Positions 1 to 7,427 of a stretch of DNA of 26,297 nt are shown one piece after another. The position numbers and the translations under genes are program-made. Below the pieces are notes generated by a model. The model was not told the origin of the DNA and did no database searches. It worked only from the letters and a program-made list of their open reading frames with translations. The DNA lies in the IMG/VR virus record IMGVR_UViG_3300046000_011790, positions 1-26,297 of that record; one strand, given 5' to 3'. Every line of letters starts with the position of its first letter. Within the stretch, counting starts at the first letter, position 1. Source of the stretch: a virus.

Positions 1-1
1 A

Positions 2-58
2 GAAGGGCATCCGATGGGCTGGTCAGGTTTTGACGTTTTATTAGAGCAAAGAAGATAA
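2..58 (+). CDS. Possible 3' end of an upstream gene (partial)
   Basis: Frame 2 is open from the window edge to a TAA at 56-58 and encodes a short tail ending in GFDVLLEQRR. The other two plus frames stop earlier, at 31-33 and 42-44. This would be the C-terminus of a plus-strand gene cut by the window edge. The fragment is too short to assign a function or to be sure that it is coding. Confidence 0.3.
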   Translation, partial: EGHPMGWSGFDVLLEQRR

Positions 59-162
59 GCGCCTCTTATCTGAGAGATTCAACTACAGCTTCTAATAGGG
101 GGGTATTTCTATAAAGATTGTCCCTTTTTCTATTTCTCTCAAACCCTCGAACTCAAAAAAAA
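59..162. other. Intergenic stretch with a small hairpin
   Basis: No credible gene is visible here. A 7-base-pair inverted repeat (AGATAAG at 53-59 and CTTATCT at 65-71, loop CGCCT) overlaps the possible stop codon of the upstream fragment, but no T-run follows it, so it is not a convincing terminator. A G-run at 98-103 and a pyrimidine-rich stretch at 121-140 have no assigned role. On the minus strand a T-run follows the deaminase stop codon, without a clear stem before it. Confidence 0.4.
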
Positions 163-573
163 TCAGCGCCCAATTTTTGAAAAACCATTTTCAGAATCAG
201 AATAAAAAATAGCTTTATATCCAACCCCATCCAATACCTTTTGGCAGTTCTTGCAAGGTTTTGCGATTGTTGTTTTATTGTTATTATCTATTCTAACATT
301 AACGAAAGTATAGCGCGAACAGTCTTCCTCTCCCAGCCGCAAAAGTGCGCTAATCTCAGAGTGCAAACAAGGTTGATAGTTTTGGGGGTTGTTTTTATAA
401 CCAACGTATTTTCCCATTTTGTGATAGGGATGGTGTTTGTTATAGTCGTTTGTACCAATGCTAATGAGGCGCTTTTTATCAAAGATGAATGTTGAGTGAA
501 AGCTGCGGCCATTTTGTTTTTGAGATCTCAGCCCAAAAGCTATTTCTACACATTTTTCCAATCTTTTGTCCAT
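163..573 (-). CDS. Zinc-dependent nucleoside/deoxycytidylate deaminase-like protein
   Basis: This 136-residue protein carries the two zinc-binding signatures of the cytidine/dCMP deaminase fold. They are HSE at residues 71-73 (the usual form is HAE; His is the zinc ligand and Glu the proton shuttle) and PCKNC at 106-110, with Cys107 and Cys110 as the other ligands. Members of this fold hydrolytically deaminate cytosine-containing nucleosides or nucleotides, and phage versions often feed dUMP/dTMP synthesis. The exact substrate cannot be read from the sequence, and a tRNA or nucleic acid substrate is also possible. The length is normal for a single-domain deaminase. The gene is divergent from the tail-tube-like gene at 607, with only 33 bases between start codons, and is the only metabolic gene on the minus strand here. 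Family call likely; substrate unknown. Confidence 0.75.
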   Translation of the reverse strand: MDKRLEKCVEIAFGLRSQKQNGRSFHSTFIFDKKRLISIGTNDYNKHHPYHKMGKYVGYKNNPQNYQPCLHSEISALLRLGEEDCSRYTFVNVRIDNNNKTTIAKPCKNCQKVLDGVGYKAIFYSDSENGFSKIGR

Positions 574-606
574 TGGTGTAATTTAACTTATACAGCTTTA
601 TTGTCA
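574..606. promoter_or_regulatory. Short divergent intergenic region, putative promoter(s)
   Basis: These 33 bases separate two divergent start codons, so they must hold, or lie beside, promoters for one or both genes. The plus strand has GTGTAAT at 576-582, matching the element seen before other genes in this window. The minus strand reads GTATAAG across 587-593. No sigma-70 pair with proper spacing is clear. Confidence 0.35.
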
Positions 607-1512
607 ATGTCAAAATTCATTAAATACACAGATGTTCCCGTTTTTGCAAACTTTAGCAATCCAAGTTCTGCGCCCTCTACTGGAAACGGCGGAGACTTGA
701 TGGCGGCTAATGATGTTAGTATTAGTTTTGACGCTCAATTAGAGCCGCGAAAATACTTGGGCAAAAACCCTATCAGTAATGACTATGCGCCCACTGGGCC
801 ATTGCAAGCAAAACTTTCTTTTTCTTGGTTTCCTCTTATTGGTTCGAACGCTAATTCCTCAAGCATTTCTCAAACAGGAGTTTTGGCATTAACTGGAGAT
901 TTCGCGACTGGCCATCAGATTCGCGTTGGTAATTTCTTGTTTAAAGAGTGTTACCTCAACTCCTACACGGTTCAGATTACTCCTTATCAGCCGATTGTTT
1001 TTAGCGCCGATTTTAACAGCTACGATGTGAGCGGCATTGAAGGAACTGCTTTTACTGGGTTGAGAGGAGCGCCAGCCTTGTTGCAAGCTGCTGGCACAGG
1101 AGCTTATTTTGATGCTTTGCACGCTTTAGCGTTTGGCGTTACTGGCACTCTTGAACCCTTGCCTCAATCAAAGAAAAGTATTCAAATCTCTGCAAGTTGC
1201 GCTCGCTCAGCGATTTACACCTTGGGCAGCGAATACCCCGAAGAAGTTCTTCTAAACAGCGTCGAAAGAACAGTCACAATCGAGGGCGAAAATGTTGGCA
1301 GCATCATTGACTTTAATGGTTCTGGCGATGGCTCTAGTGTGAGTTTTATGTTTTCTCCGTTTAGAAATTTCATCACAGGTTCTAATTTTAATCCTAGAAC
1401 AGATTACGCTTTCTCTATTGATGTTAGAGGTAAGATTGTTTCGCAGTCTCTCTCTGTTCAGCCAGGAAATACTTTAAATGGATCGGTAACTATTAAAGAA
1501 AACGTCTATTAA
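607..1512 (+). CDS. Tail-tube-like virion protein, diverged paralogue of the major tail tube protein
   Basis: This 301-residue, beta-rich protein lacks cysteine clusters and membrane segments. An in-frame ATG at 496 exists, but it lies inside the divergent deaminase gene; the ATG at 607 is chosen because it leaves a normal divergent spacer. Its layout follows the minus-strand tail tube protein at 14191-15336. An N-terminal beta segment is followed by LNSYTVQITPYQP (compare ITDYTLNAAVGDLP), then RSAIYTLGS (compare RTPIERLGS) leading into a TVTIEG strand (compare TATMSV), and finally a YAFSIDV strand (compare YTFAAAR). I infer a duplicated tail tube fold. It may form a tube end piece, a minor tube component or a head/tail decoration. 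The paralogy was judged by eye and is distant. Confidence 0.55.
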   Translation: MSKFIKYTDVPVFANFSNPSSAPSTGNGGDLMAANDVSISFDAQLEPRKYLGKNPISNDYAPTGPLQAKLSFSWFPLIGSNANSSSISQTGVLALTGDFATGHQIRVGNFLFKECYLNSYTVQITPYQPIVFSADFNSYDVSGIEGTAFTGLRGAPALLQAAGTGAYFDALHALAFGVTGTLEPLPQSKKSIQISASCARSAIYTLGSEYPEEVLLNSVERTVTIEGENVGSIIDFNGSGDGSSVSFMFSPFRNFITGSNFNPRTDYAFSIDVRGKIVSQSLSVQPGNTLNGSVTIKENVY

Positions 1513-1514
1513 AA

Positions 1515-1524
1515 GTGTATAATA
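1515..1524 (+). promoter_or_regulatory. GTGTAA-type element before phoH
   Basis: GTGTATAATA lies 16 bases before the phoH start codon, after the previous stop codon, so it is not constrained by coding. It matches the element at 7414 and 13246. It contains a TATAAT string but has no -35 box at normal spacing. Use as a promoter would give an almost leaderless message. Confidence 0.35.
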
Positions 1525-1530
1525 ATATGA

Positions 1531-2253
1531 ATGGCAAAACCCAAAAAGTCAGTAGATGGTTCTGTTGAGATTGGTTCAGCAGAAAGAAGAATTGAATTTA
1601 AACCCCGCAAATTTAAATTTTCCGAAAAGCAAAAAAAGCTCTTAGAAATTTGTTTAAATCCTGAGACAAAAATTGTCTTTGTGACTGGCCCTGCTGGATC
1701 GAGCAAAACATTCATGGCAGTTTACTCTGCTCTTAATCTTCTTGCCGCTAATAAAGAGTGGGACATGACATACATTCGCAGCTTGGCAGAAAGTGCTGAT
1801 CGTGGCATCGGCAGCTTGCCAGGAACAGTAGAGGAGAAGTTCGCGCCTTTCATGATTCCCTTGGAAGATAAAATGGACGAAATCATCACTGCTCCCTCAA
1901 TGATTAATCTTAAAAAAGATGGAGTCATTAACGCTATACCAGTAAACTTTATTCGCGGCTCTAGCTGGACAAATAAAATCATTGTTTGTGACGAAGCTCA
2001 AAACTTTTCTAAAAAAGAATTAATCACCATAATTACTAGAATAGGTGAGAATGCTAAACTGTTTATTTGCGGCGATTTGATGCAAAGCGACATTCGCTCC
2101 AGTGGATTCAATCAGTTCAACGAACTGTTCGAAGGTGCTGATAGTGAAGCTCAAGGAATTCACGTTTTCAAATTTGATAAAGACGACATTTACCGCAGCG
2201 AAATATTAAAATTTATTGTTGGAAAATTGGAAAAATTAGACAAAAAGGTGTAA
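1531..2253 (+). CDS. phoH: PhoH-like P-loop ATPase
   Basis: This 240-residue protein is a single-domain PhoH-family ATPase. The Walker A motif is GPAGSSKT at residues 53-60. The Walker B motif is IIVCDEAQN at 150-158. A GDLMQSDI sensor-like segment follows, close to the GD.xQxD pattern of PhoH proteins and related helicase-like P-loop ATPases. PhoH-like genes are widespread in phages from marine and fresh water. Their role is unsettled, with RNA helicase/nuclease-associated or phosphate-stress functions proposed. The protein lacks PIN, KH or other extra domains and matches the short phage form. It starts 18 bases after the tail-tube-like gene, and a second ATG at 1527 is out of frame. No Shine-Dalgarno sequence is present; the leader is A/T only. 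Confidence 0.9.
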   Translation: MAKPKKSVDGSVEIGSAERRIEFKPRKFKFSEKQKKLLEICLNPETKIVFVTGPAGSSKTFMAVYSALNLLAANKEWDMTYIRSLAESADRGIGSLPGTVEEKFAPFMIPLEDKMDEIITAPSMINLKKDGVINAIPVNFIRGSSWTNKIIVCDEAQNFSKKELITIITRIGENAKLFICGDLMQSDIRSSGFNQFNELFEGADSEAQGIHVFKFDKDDIYRSEILKFIVGKLEKLDKKV

Positions 2254-2261
2254 TAATTATT

Positions 2262-2540
2262 ATGCCAGAAAAGCCTAATTCTCTCAAGTCTTTCGATTGG
2301 TTCGGTGTTGCCAAAAGCGCCGCTCTAATCTTTGCTGGCATTACTGTTTTGTGGTTGAATAGTAATTATGCGTCCGTGGTTGATTTGCAGGAACTCGACA
2401 AGAAAGTTTCAGCAAATGAAGTAAAAACTCAAGTTTTAGATCAAAAAGTTCAATCTATTGTTGAATTAATAAACACTAAACTTGAATATATTAAGCGGGA
2501 CACGGACGAAATTAAGAAAAAACTAGAAACAGCAAAATAA
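2262..2540 (+). CDS. Small single-pass membrane protein with coiled coil
   Basis: This 92-residue protein has a hydrophobic segment at about residues 16-35 (AKSAALIFAGITVLWL) after a short basic N-terminus. A charged helical stretch rich in heptads (about 42-92) fills the rest. The arrangement suggests an inner-membrane anchor with the coiled coil on one side. Inner-membrane spanins (Rz-like) share this arrangement, as do some holin-associated proteins. No outer-membrane spanin, endolysin or holin is visible nearby, so a lysis role is only a possibility. The gene starts 8 bases after phoH and 3 bases separate it from the next gene, which indicates co-transcription. GTG TAA at the end of phoH forms another GTGTAA element 14 bases before this start. 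Confidence 0.65.
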   Translation: MPEKPNSLKSFDWFGVAKSAALIFAGITVLWLNSNYASVVDLQELDKKVSANEVKTQVLDQKVQSIVELINTKLEYIKRDTDEIKKKLETAK

Positions 2541-2543
2541 CTT

Positions 2544-2909
2544 ATGGCATCATCTTTTTGTACTAACTGCGGTCATAAAATGACTTATAATTTTGCACCC
2601 CCAAATTTCTGTGGGGCGTGCGGTACAAAAATTTCAGCTTCAATTGTTGGCGGTAATTCTCCCGCGAAACCAAAGAAGGTTGTTTCTAAAGTTGATGACG
2701 AAGATGAGTTTATTGACGATGAAGATGAAGAGTTCTCCTCTAATGAAGAAATTCCTTCTATTCGTTCGTTTGCTTACGAGATTGAAAATGATTCTCAAAA
2801 CCGCCAATATCAACTTGGCGAACTCTTTGGTCAACCCAAAGTTTTTTCACGCAGAAACCGTTCCATGTCGCTAGATGATTTAAAAGAACGGCATGGTAGA
2901 AACAAATAA
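2544..2909 (+). CDS. Zinc-ribbon protein with acidic linker
   Basis: This is a 121-residue protein. Four cysteines (C6, C9, C23, C26) in two CxxC knuckles form an N-terminal zinc ribbon of the rubredoxin/zinc-ribbon type. A strongly acidic, probably disordered segment follows (about residues 50-75, many Asp/Glu), then a basic C-terminus that ends in DDLKERHGRNK. Zinc ribbons of this kind bind nucleic acid or protein. The position directly before a sigma-factor-like gene, with a 17-base overlap, makes a role in transcription an attractive but unproven idea. No enzymatic motif is visible. Confidence 0.65.
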   Translation: MASSFCTNCGHKMTYNFAPPNFCGACGTKISASIVGGNSPAKPKKVVSKVDDEDEFIDDEDEEFSSNEEIPSIRSFAYEIENDSQNRQYQLGELFGQPKVFSRRNRSMSLDDLKERHGRNK

Positions 2910-3579
2910 ATTCTCTTTCGAAGAAAAGCTCGAAATCATTGACATTGAAATTAAAAAGCGCCGAAATAAATGGCAGCTTAATATTTTAAAGTGGATGTCT
3001 TTCGAAGATGTTGAACAAATCATCAAGCTCCATATTTTCCGTAAATGGAGCATGTGGGATCAAGATAAACCCTTGGAGCCTTGGGTTTCTAGAATCATCT
3101 CTAATCAGATTCGAAATTTAATTCGTAATAATTATACCAATTATGTAAAACCGTGCATGAATTGCCCGCATAATTTGGGAGATGATTTTTGCTCGCTTTC
3201 ATCTAACGGTCTTCAGAATTCTAGCTGTGACCTTTTTTCTATTTGGGAAAAAGGGAAAAAGCATGGCTACAATATCAAGCTGCCTCTTGAGCTAGAAAAT
3301 CACTCTAAAGAGATTGAGAACATCTCTAGCGAGAGTTTAGATTTCGACAGCGCAATAATTTCTTTGAACGAGCACATGCAGCATGTTTTACCAGAGAATT
3401 ATTATAAAGCTTATAAAATGCTTTATTTTGAAAAGAAAAGCGACGAGGAGGTGGCTAAATTTCTAGGTTATCGTTCTAGCGAGAAGAACCGCAAAATAGG
3501 CTACAAACAAATTAAAAATCTTAAAAAACTTTTTAGAGACAAGGCTATTGAGATATTAAAGAATTTTGATATTTTATGA
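2893..3579 (+). CDS. RNA polymerase sigma-factor-like protein with a cysteine-rich insert
   Basis: This 228-residue protein resembles small sigma-70-family factors (ECF-type, or phage late sigma factors). Residues about 36-82 look like region 2: FEDVEQIIKLHIFRKW, then PWVSRIISNQIRNLIRN, the helix that in sigma factors contacts the -10 element and core polymerase. Residues about 170-215 look like region 4, with a helix-turn-helix (SDEEVAKFLGYRS) and a basic last helix. Between them, Cys88, Cys91, Cys100 and Cys112 form a likely zinc-binding insert, which typical ECF factors lack. It probably redirects host RNA polymerase to late phage promoters, and the repeated GTGTAA element is a candidate target. 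It overlaps the zinc ribbon gene by 17 bases and the next gene by 4 (ATGA). Confidence 0.6.
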   Translation: MVETNKFSFEEKLEIIDIEIKKRRNKWQLNILKWMSFEDVEQIIKLHIFRKWSMWDQDKPLEPWVSRIISNQIRNLIRNNYTNYVKPCMNCPHNLGDDFCSLSSNGLQNSSCDLFSIWEKGKKHGYNIKLPLELENHSKEIENISSESLDFDSAIISLNEHMQHVLPENYYKAYKMLYFEKKSDEEVAKFLGYRSSEKNRKIGYKQIKNLKKLFRDKAIEILKNFDIL

Positions 3580-4628
3580 ATGAACTAACAGAAGAGCAAA
3601 AACAATTCATTCGGGAGAATTACATGAAGATGCCCGATCTTAATGAGTTGACAAGAAATTGCTTTAAAAATACAGAACTAGATGGTCGCAAAAAGGAAGG
3701 CCGATTAGTGCGCCAATTCTTGATCGACAATAACTTTCAGTATTCAACGACTAAGAAAGTTAAAAGCGACGAGATTGAATTCACCAATTCTCAAAAAGAA
3801 TTTATTCTAATGCAGGCTCAGGCTGGACTCTCTTCCCTGCGCATTGCTGAAATCATTTTTAAAGATCGCGAAGTTAAAAAGTTAGGATTGGAGCAGAGGG
3901 CAGTTTTAGACTACATTCGTTCTGTTAATCCTGATTTTGTTATTGGCAATGAAAACGCTGCTTTGACAGAATATATTCCGCCAAAAGCTTTTAGCCGAGT
4001 CTTGAAAAAGATTAATGATGCAACTGGTTTACTTCTTGAAGAAAGTAAAATTTCCAGACAGTACAGAATATGCGTTGACAAACTAGGGATTAACCTTAGC
4101 AACTCGCGCTTCACTGCAATCATGAACAATTATCTTTCCATGAAGGATCGGTTATTGTTTGAGGAAGAATTTATTCGTTTAACTTGGGACAAGCCAGACC
4201 TCTCTGCTGACGAACTCAATTTGTATATGAACGTTTGCAAGGAAATCATTAACCTTGAAGTTATTGGCAAACACCTTAATAAACTAAACGAACAGTTTGA
4301 GGAAATCGAAGACCAGCAAGACATGAGTGTTCGCTTGGCTGAGATTATTAAAGCAAAATCTGGTGAATATCACCAATGCGAGGGACGTATTGAAAACTTA
4401 ACTAAAAAACTGCAAGGTGATCGCGCAGAAAGAATGAAAAGCAGGCATAAGGAAAATGCCTCTATCATTTCATTAGTTCAAATGTTCCAAGATGAAGAAG
4501 AGAGAAAGAATATGGTTAGAATCGCTGAAATGCAAAAAGAATTAATTTCAGAAGAGGCTAATCGCTTGGAAAGCATGGGCGAGTGGAAAGCGCGTGTCTT
4601 GGGAATTTCAAAAGATGATGTCATTTAA
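3576..4628 (+). CDS. DNA-binding protein with tandem helix-turn-helix repeats, candidate small terminase subunit
   Basis: This 350-residue protein starts with two similar segments, about residues 5-54 and 70-121. Each has TxxQKxFI, then a predicted helix-turn-helix with an FK(N/D) motif, then E-x-R-x-V-x-x-(F/Y). This indicates a duplicated DNA-binding domain. The C-terminal third (about 225-330) is highly charged, helical and likely coiled coil, suited to oligomerisation. DNA binding plus oligomerisation, two genes upstream of the large terminase, fits a small terminase that recognises the packaging site. The protein is long for that role, so another DNA-binding function is possible. It is translationally coupled to the sigma-like gene by ATGA. 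Confidence 0.5.
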   Translation: MNELTEEQKQFIRENYMKMPDLNELTRNCFKNTELDGRKKEGRLVRQFLIDNNFQYSTTKKVKSDEIEFTNSQKEFILMQAQAGLSSLRIAEIIFKDREVKKLGLEQRAVLDYIRSVNPDFVIGNENAALTEYIPPKAFSRVLKKINDATGLLLEESKISRQYRICVDKLGINLSNSRFTAIMNNYLSMKDRLLFEEEFIRLTWDKPDLSADELNLYMNVCKEIINLEVIGKHLNKLNEQFEEIEDQQDMSVRLAEIIKAKSGEYHQCEGRIENLTKKLQGDRAERMKSRHKENASIISLVQMFQDEEERKNMVRIAEMQKELISEEANRLESMGEWKARVLGISKDDVI

Positions 4629-5532
4629 CTGTTTAGAGTGTCGCGAAACTTTCGATTCGGAAAGAAGTCTTCATGCCCATATCAAAAAGCATGATATGTA
4701 TCTTCATGATTATTATGTTAAAAATTTTGAGAGGCGCGATTTAGAAACTGGAGAGCTTTTGCCTTTTAAAAATAAAGAGCAATATTTTTCTTCATTCTTT
4801 TCTTCTGATGAGAGTCAGTCTAAATTCTTTGAGAGGGATAATTTTGAAGCTCCATTGGTTTTATCAGAAATGCTGGAGAAAAAGACTAAAGATGGAGTTT
4901 GCCCTTCAGAGCTTGTTTTACGCAGTTATGGCCTTCCGAGTATATCCACATTCAAAAAGTTTTACAAGAGCTACACGGGCGCGTGTGAGGCCGTGGGAGG
5001 CAAGCCAATGTTTAACGGTAGATTACCAAAAGATTTTTCCGATAAAGTAAACGCTAAAATATTCATTGATACTCGCGAGCAGCAACCTTTGAGTTTCTCA
5101 AACAGCGAATCTCTCAAATTAGATTTGGGAGACTACGCAATTGAAAATAAGTTTTTTAACTATACTTTTGTTGACCGTAAAGCGGAGGGGGATTTTAAAT
5201 CCACCTTGAGTCAAGACAACTTTGAAAGATTTCGCCGCGAACTCCAGAGAGCTAAAGAGCAAGACTCTTATATTTTTGTAGTCGTGGAAAGCGATCTAAA
5301 ACAAATCGAAGCTAATAATAAAAAGACAAAACATCAGGCAAACTTAACTTATATTTATCACAATATGAGAGCTTTGCAATTTGAGTTTTCTGATTGTTGT
5401 CAATTTATTATGACTTCTAACAGGGAAAATAGTCAAAAAATAATTCCTCGACTACTGAAGCATGGTAGAAGCTTGTGGAATGTTGACTTACAATACTATA
5501 TTAACGAGGGATTATTAAATGGCTTGGATTGA
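4618..5532 (+). CDS. C2H2 zinc finger - ERCC4-type nuclease
   Basis: This is a 304-residue protein. The N-terminus has a C2H2 finger: Cys5, Cys8, His21, His25, with spacing C-x2-C-x12-H-x3-H. The C-terminal half has the ERCC4/XPF-Mus81 nuclease signature. It consists of IDTRE at residues 150-154, LGDYAI around 170-175 and VDRKAEGDF at 185-193, the last matching the (E/D)RKxxxD catalytic motif. ERCC4 nucleases cut branched or flap DNA with a metal ion. A role in resolving concatemers or trimming branched replicative DNA before packaging is inferred from the position next to the large terminase, which it overlaps by 14 bases. Two adjacent ATGs (4615 and 4618) could both serve, and an ATG at 4594 would overlap the previous gene by 35 bases. 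Family call strong; role inferred. Confidence 0.75.
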   Translation: MSFNCLECRETFDSERSLHAHIKKHDMYLHDYYVKNFERRDLETGELLPFKNKEQYFSSFFSSDESQSKFFERDNFEAPLVLSEMLEKKTKDGVCPSELVLRSYGLPSISTFKKFYKSYTGACEAVGGKPMFNGRLPKDFSDKVNAKIFIDTREQQPLSFSNSESLKLDLGDYAIENKFFNYTFVDRKAEGDFKSTLSQDNFERFRRELQRAKEQDSYIFVVVESDLKQIEANNKKTKHQANLTYIYHNMRALQFEFSDCCQFIMTSNRENSQKIIPRLLKHGRSLWNVDLQYYINEGLLNGLD

Positions 5533-7381
5533 AGGAAATCAAAAACGTCGAAAACACTACTCTAACATCAATCAAGAGATTTTAGAGAAAGAGGGTTATC
5601 TAGAAGATAGAGAAGCTAAAGTTCTTCTTTATAAATTCTTAAAAGAGAACCCATCATTCACTTGTGAACTTTTAACAGGGATTCGATTGTTCCCGTTTCA
5701 ACACATGGCAATCAAAGCTATGATGTTGACGGATTATTTTTTAGGAGTTTGGAGTCGAGGTCAATCAAAGTCATTCACAACAGGTTTGTTTGCAGCTTTG
5801 GACGCTACCCTTAATCAAGGTGTTCATATTGGTATTATTTCAAAGAGCTTTCGTCAGAGTCGAATGATCTTCAACAAGATTGAAGACATTATGAAAACTC
5901 CTAAAGCTGGAATGTTTTCAGAAGCAGTTACTAGAATTTCTAAAAACAACGATCAATGGGTAATGGAAATTGGAAGAAGTAAGATCACAGCGCTGCCTCT
6001 TGGCGACGGTGAGAAGCTGCGCGGTTTTCGTTTCCAACGAATGATTATTGATGAGTTCTTGCTAATGCCAGAGCGAATTTATAATGAAGTTATTGTGCCG
6101 TTCCTCTCTGTTGTGGAAAACCCTACTGAGCGCCAAGAAATTCACAACTTGGAAAATAAACTTATTGAAACTGGTAAAATGCTTGAAGAGGAAAGAACTC
6201 AATGGCCAAACAATAAAATTATTGGTCTTTCTTCCGCCTCTTATAAATTCGAATACTTATATAAACTCTACCAACAATATGAAAACTTAATTCTCAATCC
6301 TGAGAAAAGCGACGTTGCTCATCGCGTCATTATGCACTTGAGTTATGATTGCGCACCTTCTCAGTTGTACGATCAATCTTTGATTCAGCAAGCTAAATCA
6401 ACCATGAGTCAATCTCAGTTTGATCGAGAGTTTGGTTCTTTGTTCACAGATGATTCTAGTGGATATTTCAAAGTGAGTAAAATGGCAGCTTGCACCATTG
6501 AAGATGGTCGCGGTCAATGCGTGGAAGTTGCTGGTGATCCTCAAGCCGAATACTTGCTGTCATTTGACCCTTCTTGGTCTGAGAGTGAAAGCTCTGATGA
6601 CTTTGCGATGCAAGTATTTAAACTTAATAAAGAAACAAGACAAGGAACTCTTGTTCATAGTTATGCTATGCCAGGGACTAGCCTTAAAAGTCATATTTTT
6701 TACCTGCTATACTTGCTTCAAAAATTTAACGTTGTGTCAATGGTGGGAGATTATAACGGCGGCGTGCAGTTCTTGAATGCTTGCAATGAGAGTGAAATGT
6801 TTAAAGAGGCTGGAATTAAAATCGAATGTTTCGACGCTGATTTTGACAATCCTCAAGAGTATCAAGCTGCGCTAAGAGAAGCTCGCAATCTTTACAATCT
6901 AGAAGCTAAAAGAATTTGTTTGCTTCGCCGCCCGACTTCTTACTGGATTCGTAGCGCGAATGAATTGTTGCAGTCAGCATTTGACCATAAGCGCATTTGG
7001 TTCGCCTCTTCCGCAATTGACGACGATTATCAGAGGCAGAGAGCGAAGAACATTCCAATTGACAAAATTAAGTTCCTGCGATTTTCAGATTCAGAGGAGA
7101 AAGGCGACTCTGCCAAAATGATTGATTTCATTGAGCATCAAAAAGATATGATTGATTTGACAAAAGCTCAATGCGCCCTAATTCAAATCACAACAAGCGC
7201 TCAAGGCGTTCAGTCATTCGATCTTCCTTCAAACTTGCGTCGTCAATCTGGCCCTGATAAAGCTAGACGAGATTCCTATTCAGCTTTGGTTCTTGGGAAT
7301 TGGATGATTCAAACTTATTTTGACATGATGGCTTTTGATGAAGAGGAGACTCCATTTACATTCACACCATTCTTGATTTAA
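5519..7381 (+). CDS. Terminase large subunit
   Basis: This 620-residue packaging motor has both domains of the large terminase. The ATPase domain has a deviant Walker A (SRGQSKS, residues 79-85, after a hydrophobic strand), as is common in terminases, and Walker B MIIDEF with Asp178 and Glu179. The C-terminal RNase H-like nuclease domain has plausible metal ligands at Asp350 (SFDPSW), Asp411 (VGDYNGG) and Asp585 (RRDSYSAL). It binds the procapsid portal, pumps DNA with ATP and cuts concatemers. The length is normal for the T4 gp17-like class. The start ATG at 5519 follows a GAGGG stretch and overlaps the nuclease gene. It is followed by a 46-base gap holding a palindrome and a GTGTAA element, then the portal gene. 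Confidence 0.9.
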   Translation: MAWIEGNQKRRKHYSNINQEILEKEGYLEDREAKVLLYKFLKENPSFTCELLTGIRLFPFQHMAIKAMMLTDYFLGVWSRGQSKSFTTGLFAALDATLNQGVHIGIISKSFRQSRMIFNKIEDIMKTPKAGMFSEAVTRISKNNDQWVMEIGRSKITALPLGDGEKLRGFRFQRMIIDEFLLMPERIYNEVIVPFLSVVENPTERQEIHNLENKLIETGKMLEEERTQWPNNKIIGLSSASYKFEYLYKLYQQYENLILNPEKSDVAHRVIMHLSYDCAPSQLYDQSLIQQAKSTMSQSQFDREFGSLFTDDSSGYFKVSKMAACTIEDGRGQCVEVAGDPQAEYLLSFDPSWSESESSDDFAMQVFKLNKETRQGTLVHSYAMPGTSLKSHIFYLLYLLQKFNVVSMVGDYNGGVQFLNACNESEMFKEAGIKIECFDADFDNPQEYQAALREARNLYNLEAKRICLLRRPTSYWIRSANELLQSAFDHKRIWFASSAIDDDYQRQRAKNIPIDKIKFLRFSDSEEKGDSAKMIDFIEHQKDMIDLTKAQCALIQITTSAQGVQSFDLPSNLRRQSGPDKARRDSYSALVLGNWMIQTYFDMMAFDEEETPFTFTPFLI

Positions 7382-7384
7382 AGT

Positions 7385-7396
7385 AACTTTAAAGTT
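7385..7396. repeat. Perfect 12-base palindrome upstream of the portal gene
   Basis: AACTTTAAAGTT is a perfect palindrome just after the terminase stop codon. A related AACTTTAAA occurs at 13238-13246 before another gene, also near a GTGTAATATA element. It may be an operator-like site or only a chance A/T-rich palindrome. Confidence 0.3.
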
Positions 7397-7413
7397 GGAT
7401 TGAGACTTTTTTT

Positions 7414-7426
7414 GTGTAATATAATT
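7414..7426 (+). promoter_or_regulatory. GTGTAATATAATT element before the portal gene
   Basis: The element lies 14 bases before the chosen ATG, in a non-coding gap and after an unbroken T-run. It includes TATAAT at 7420-7425, but no -35 hexamer lies at the usual distance: TTGAGA would be 14 bases away and TTGGAT 19. It marks the start of the head gene run and is a candidate late promoter core. Confidence 0.4.
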
Positions 7427-7427
7427 G

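Noticed and set aside
97-125. Terminator from the G-run at 98-103 and CCC at 122-124
   Set aside because: Only about four base pairs can form across a loop of more than 20 bases.
1-162. Possible tRNA or tmRNA fragment (a GTTCGA-like string on the minus strand near 146-153)
   Set aside because: No acceptor stem, anticodon arm or CCA arrangement can be folded around it.
496-606. 37-codon upstream extension of the tail-tube-like gene
   Set aside because: It would overlap the start of the divergent deaminase gene by 78 bases, and its predicted residues look unlike the rest of the protein.
7395-7425. Sigma-70 promoter before the portal gene
   Set aside because: TATAAT is present, but the possible -35 boxes are 14 or 19 bases away, and the start point would fall at or past the ATG.
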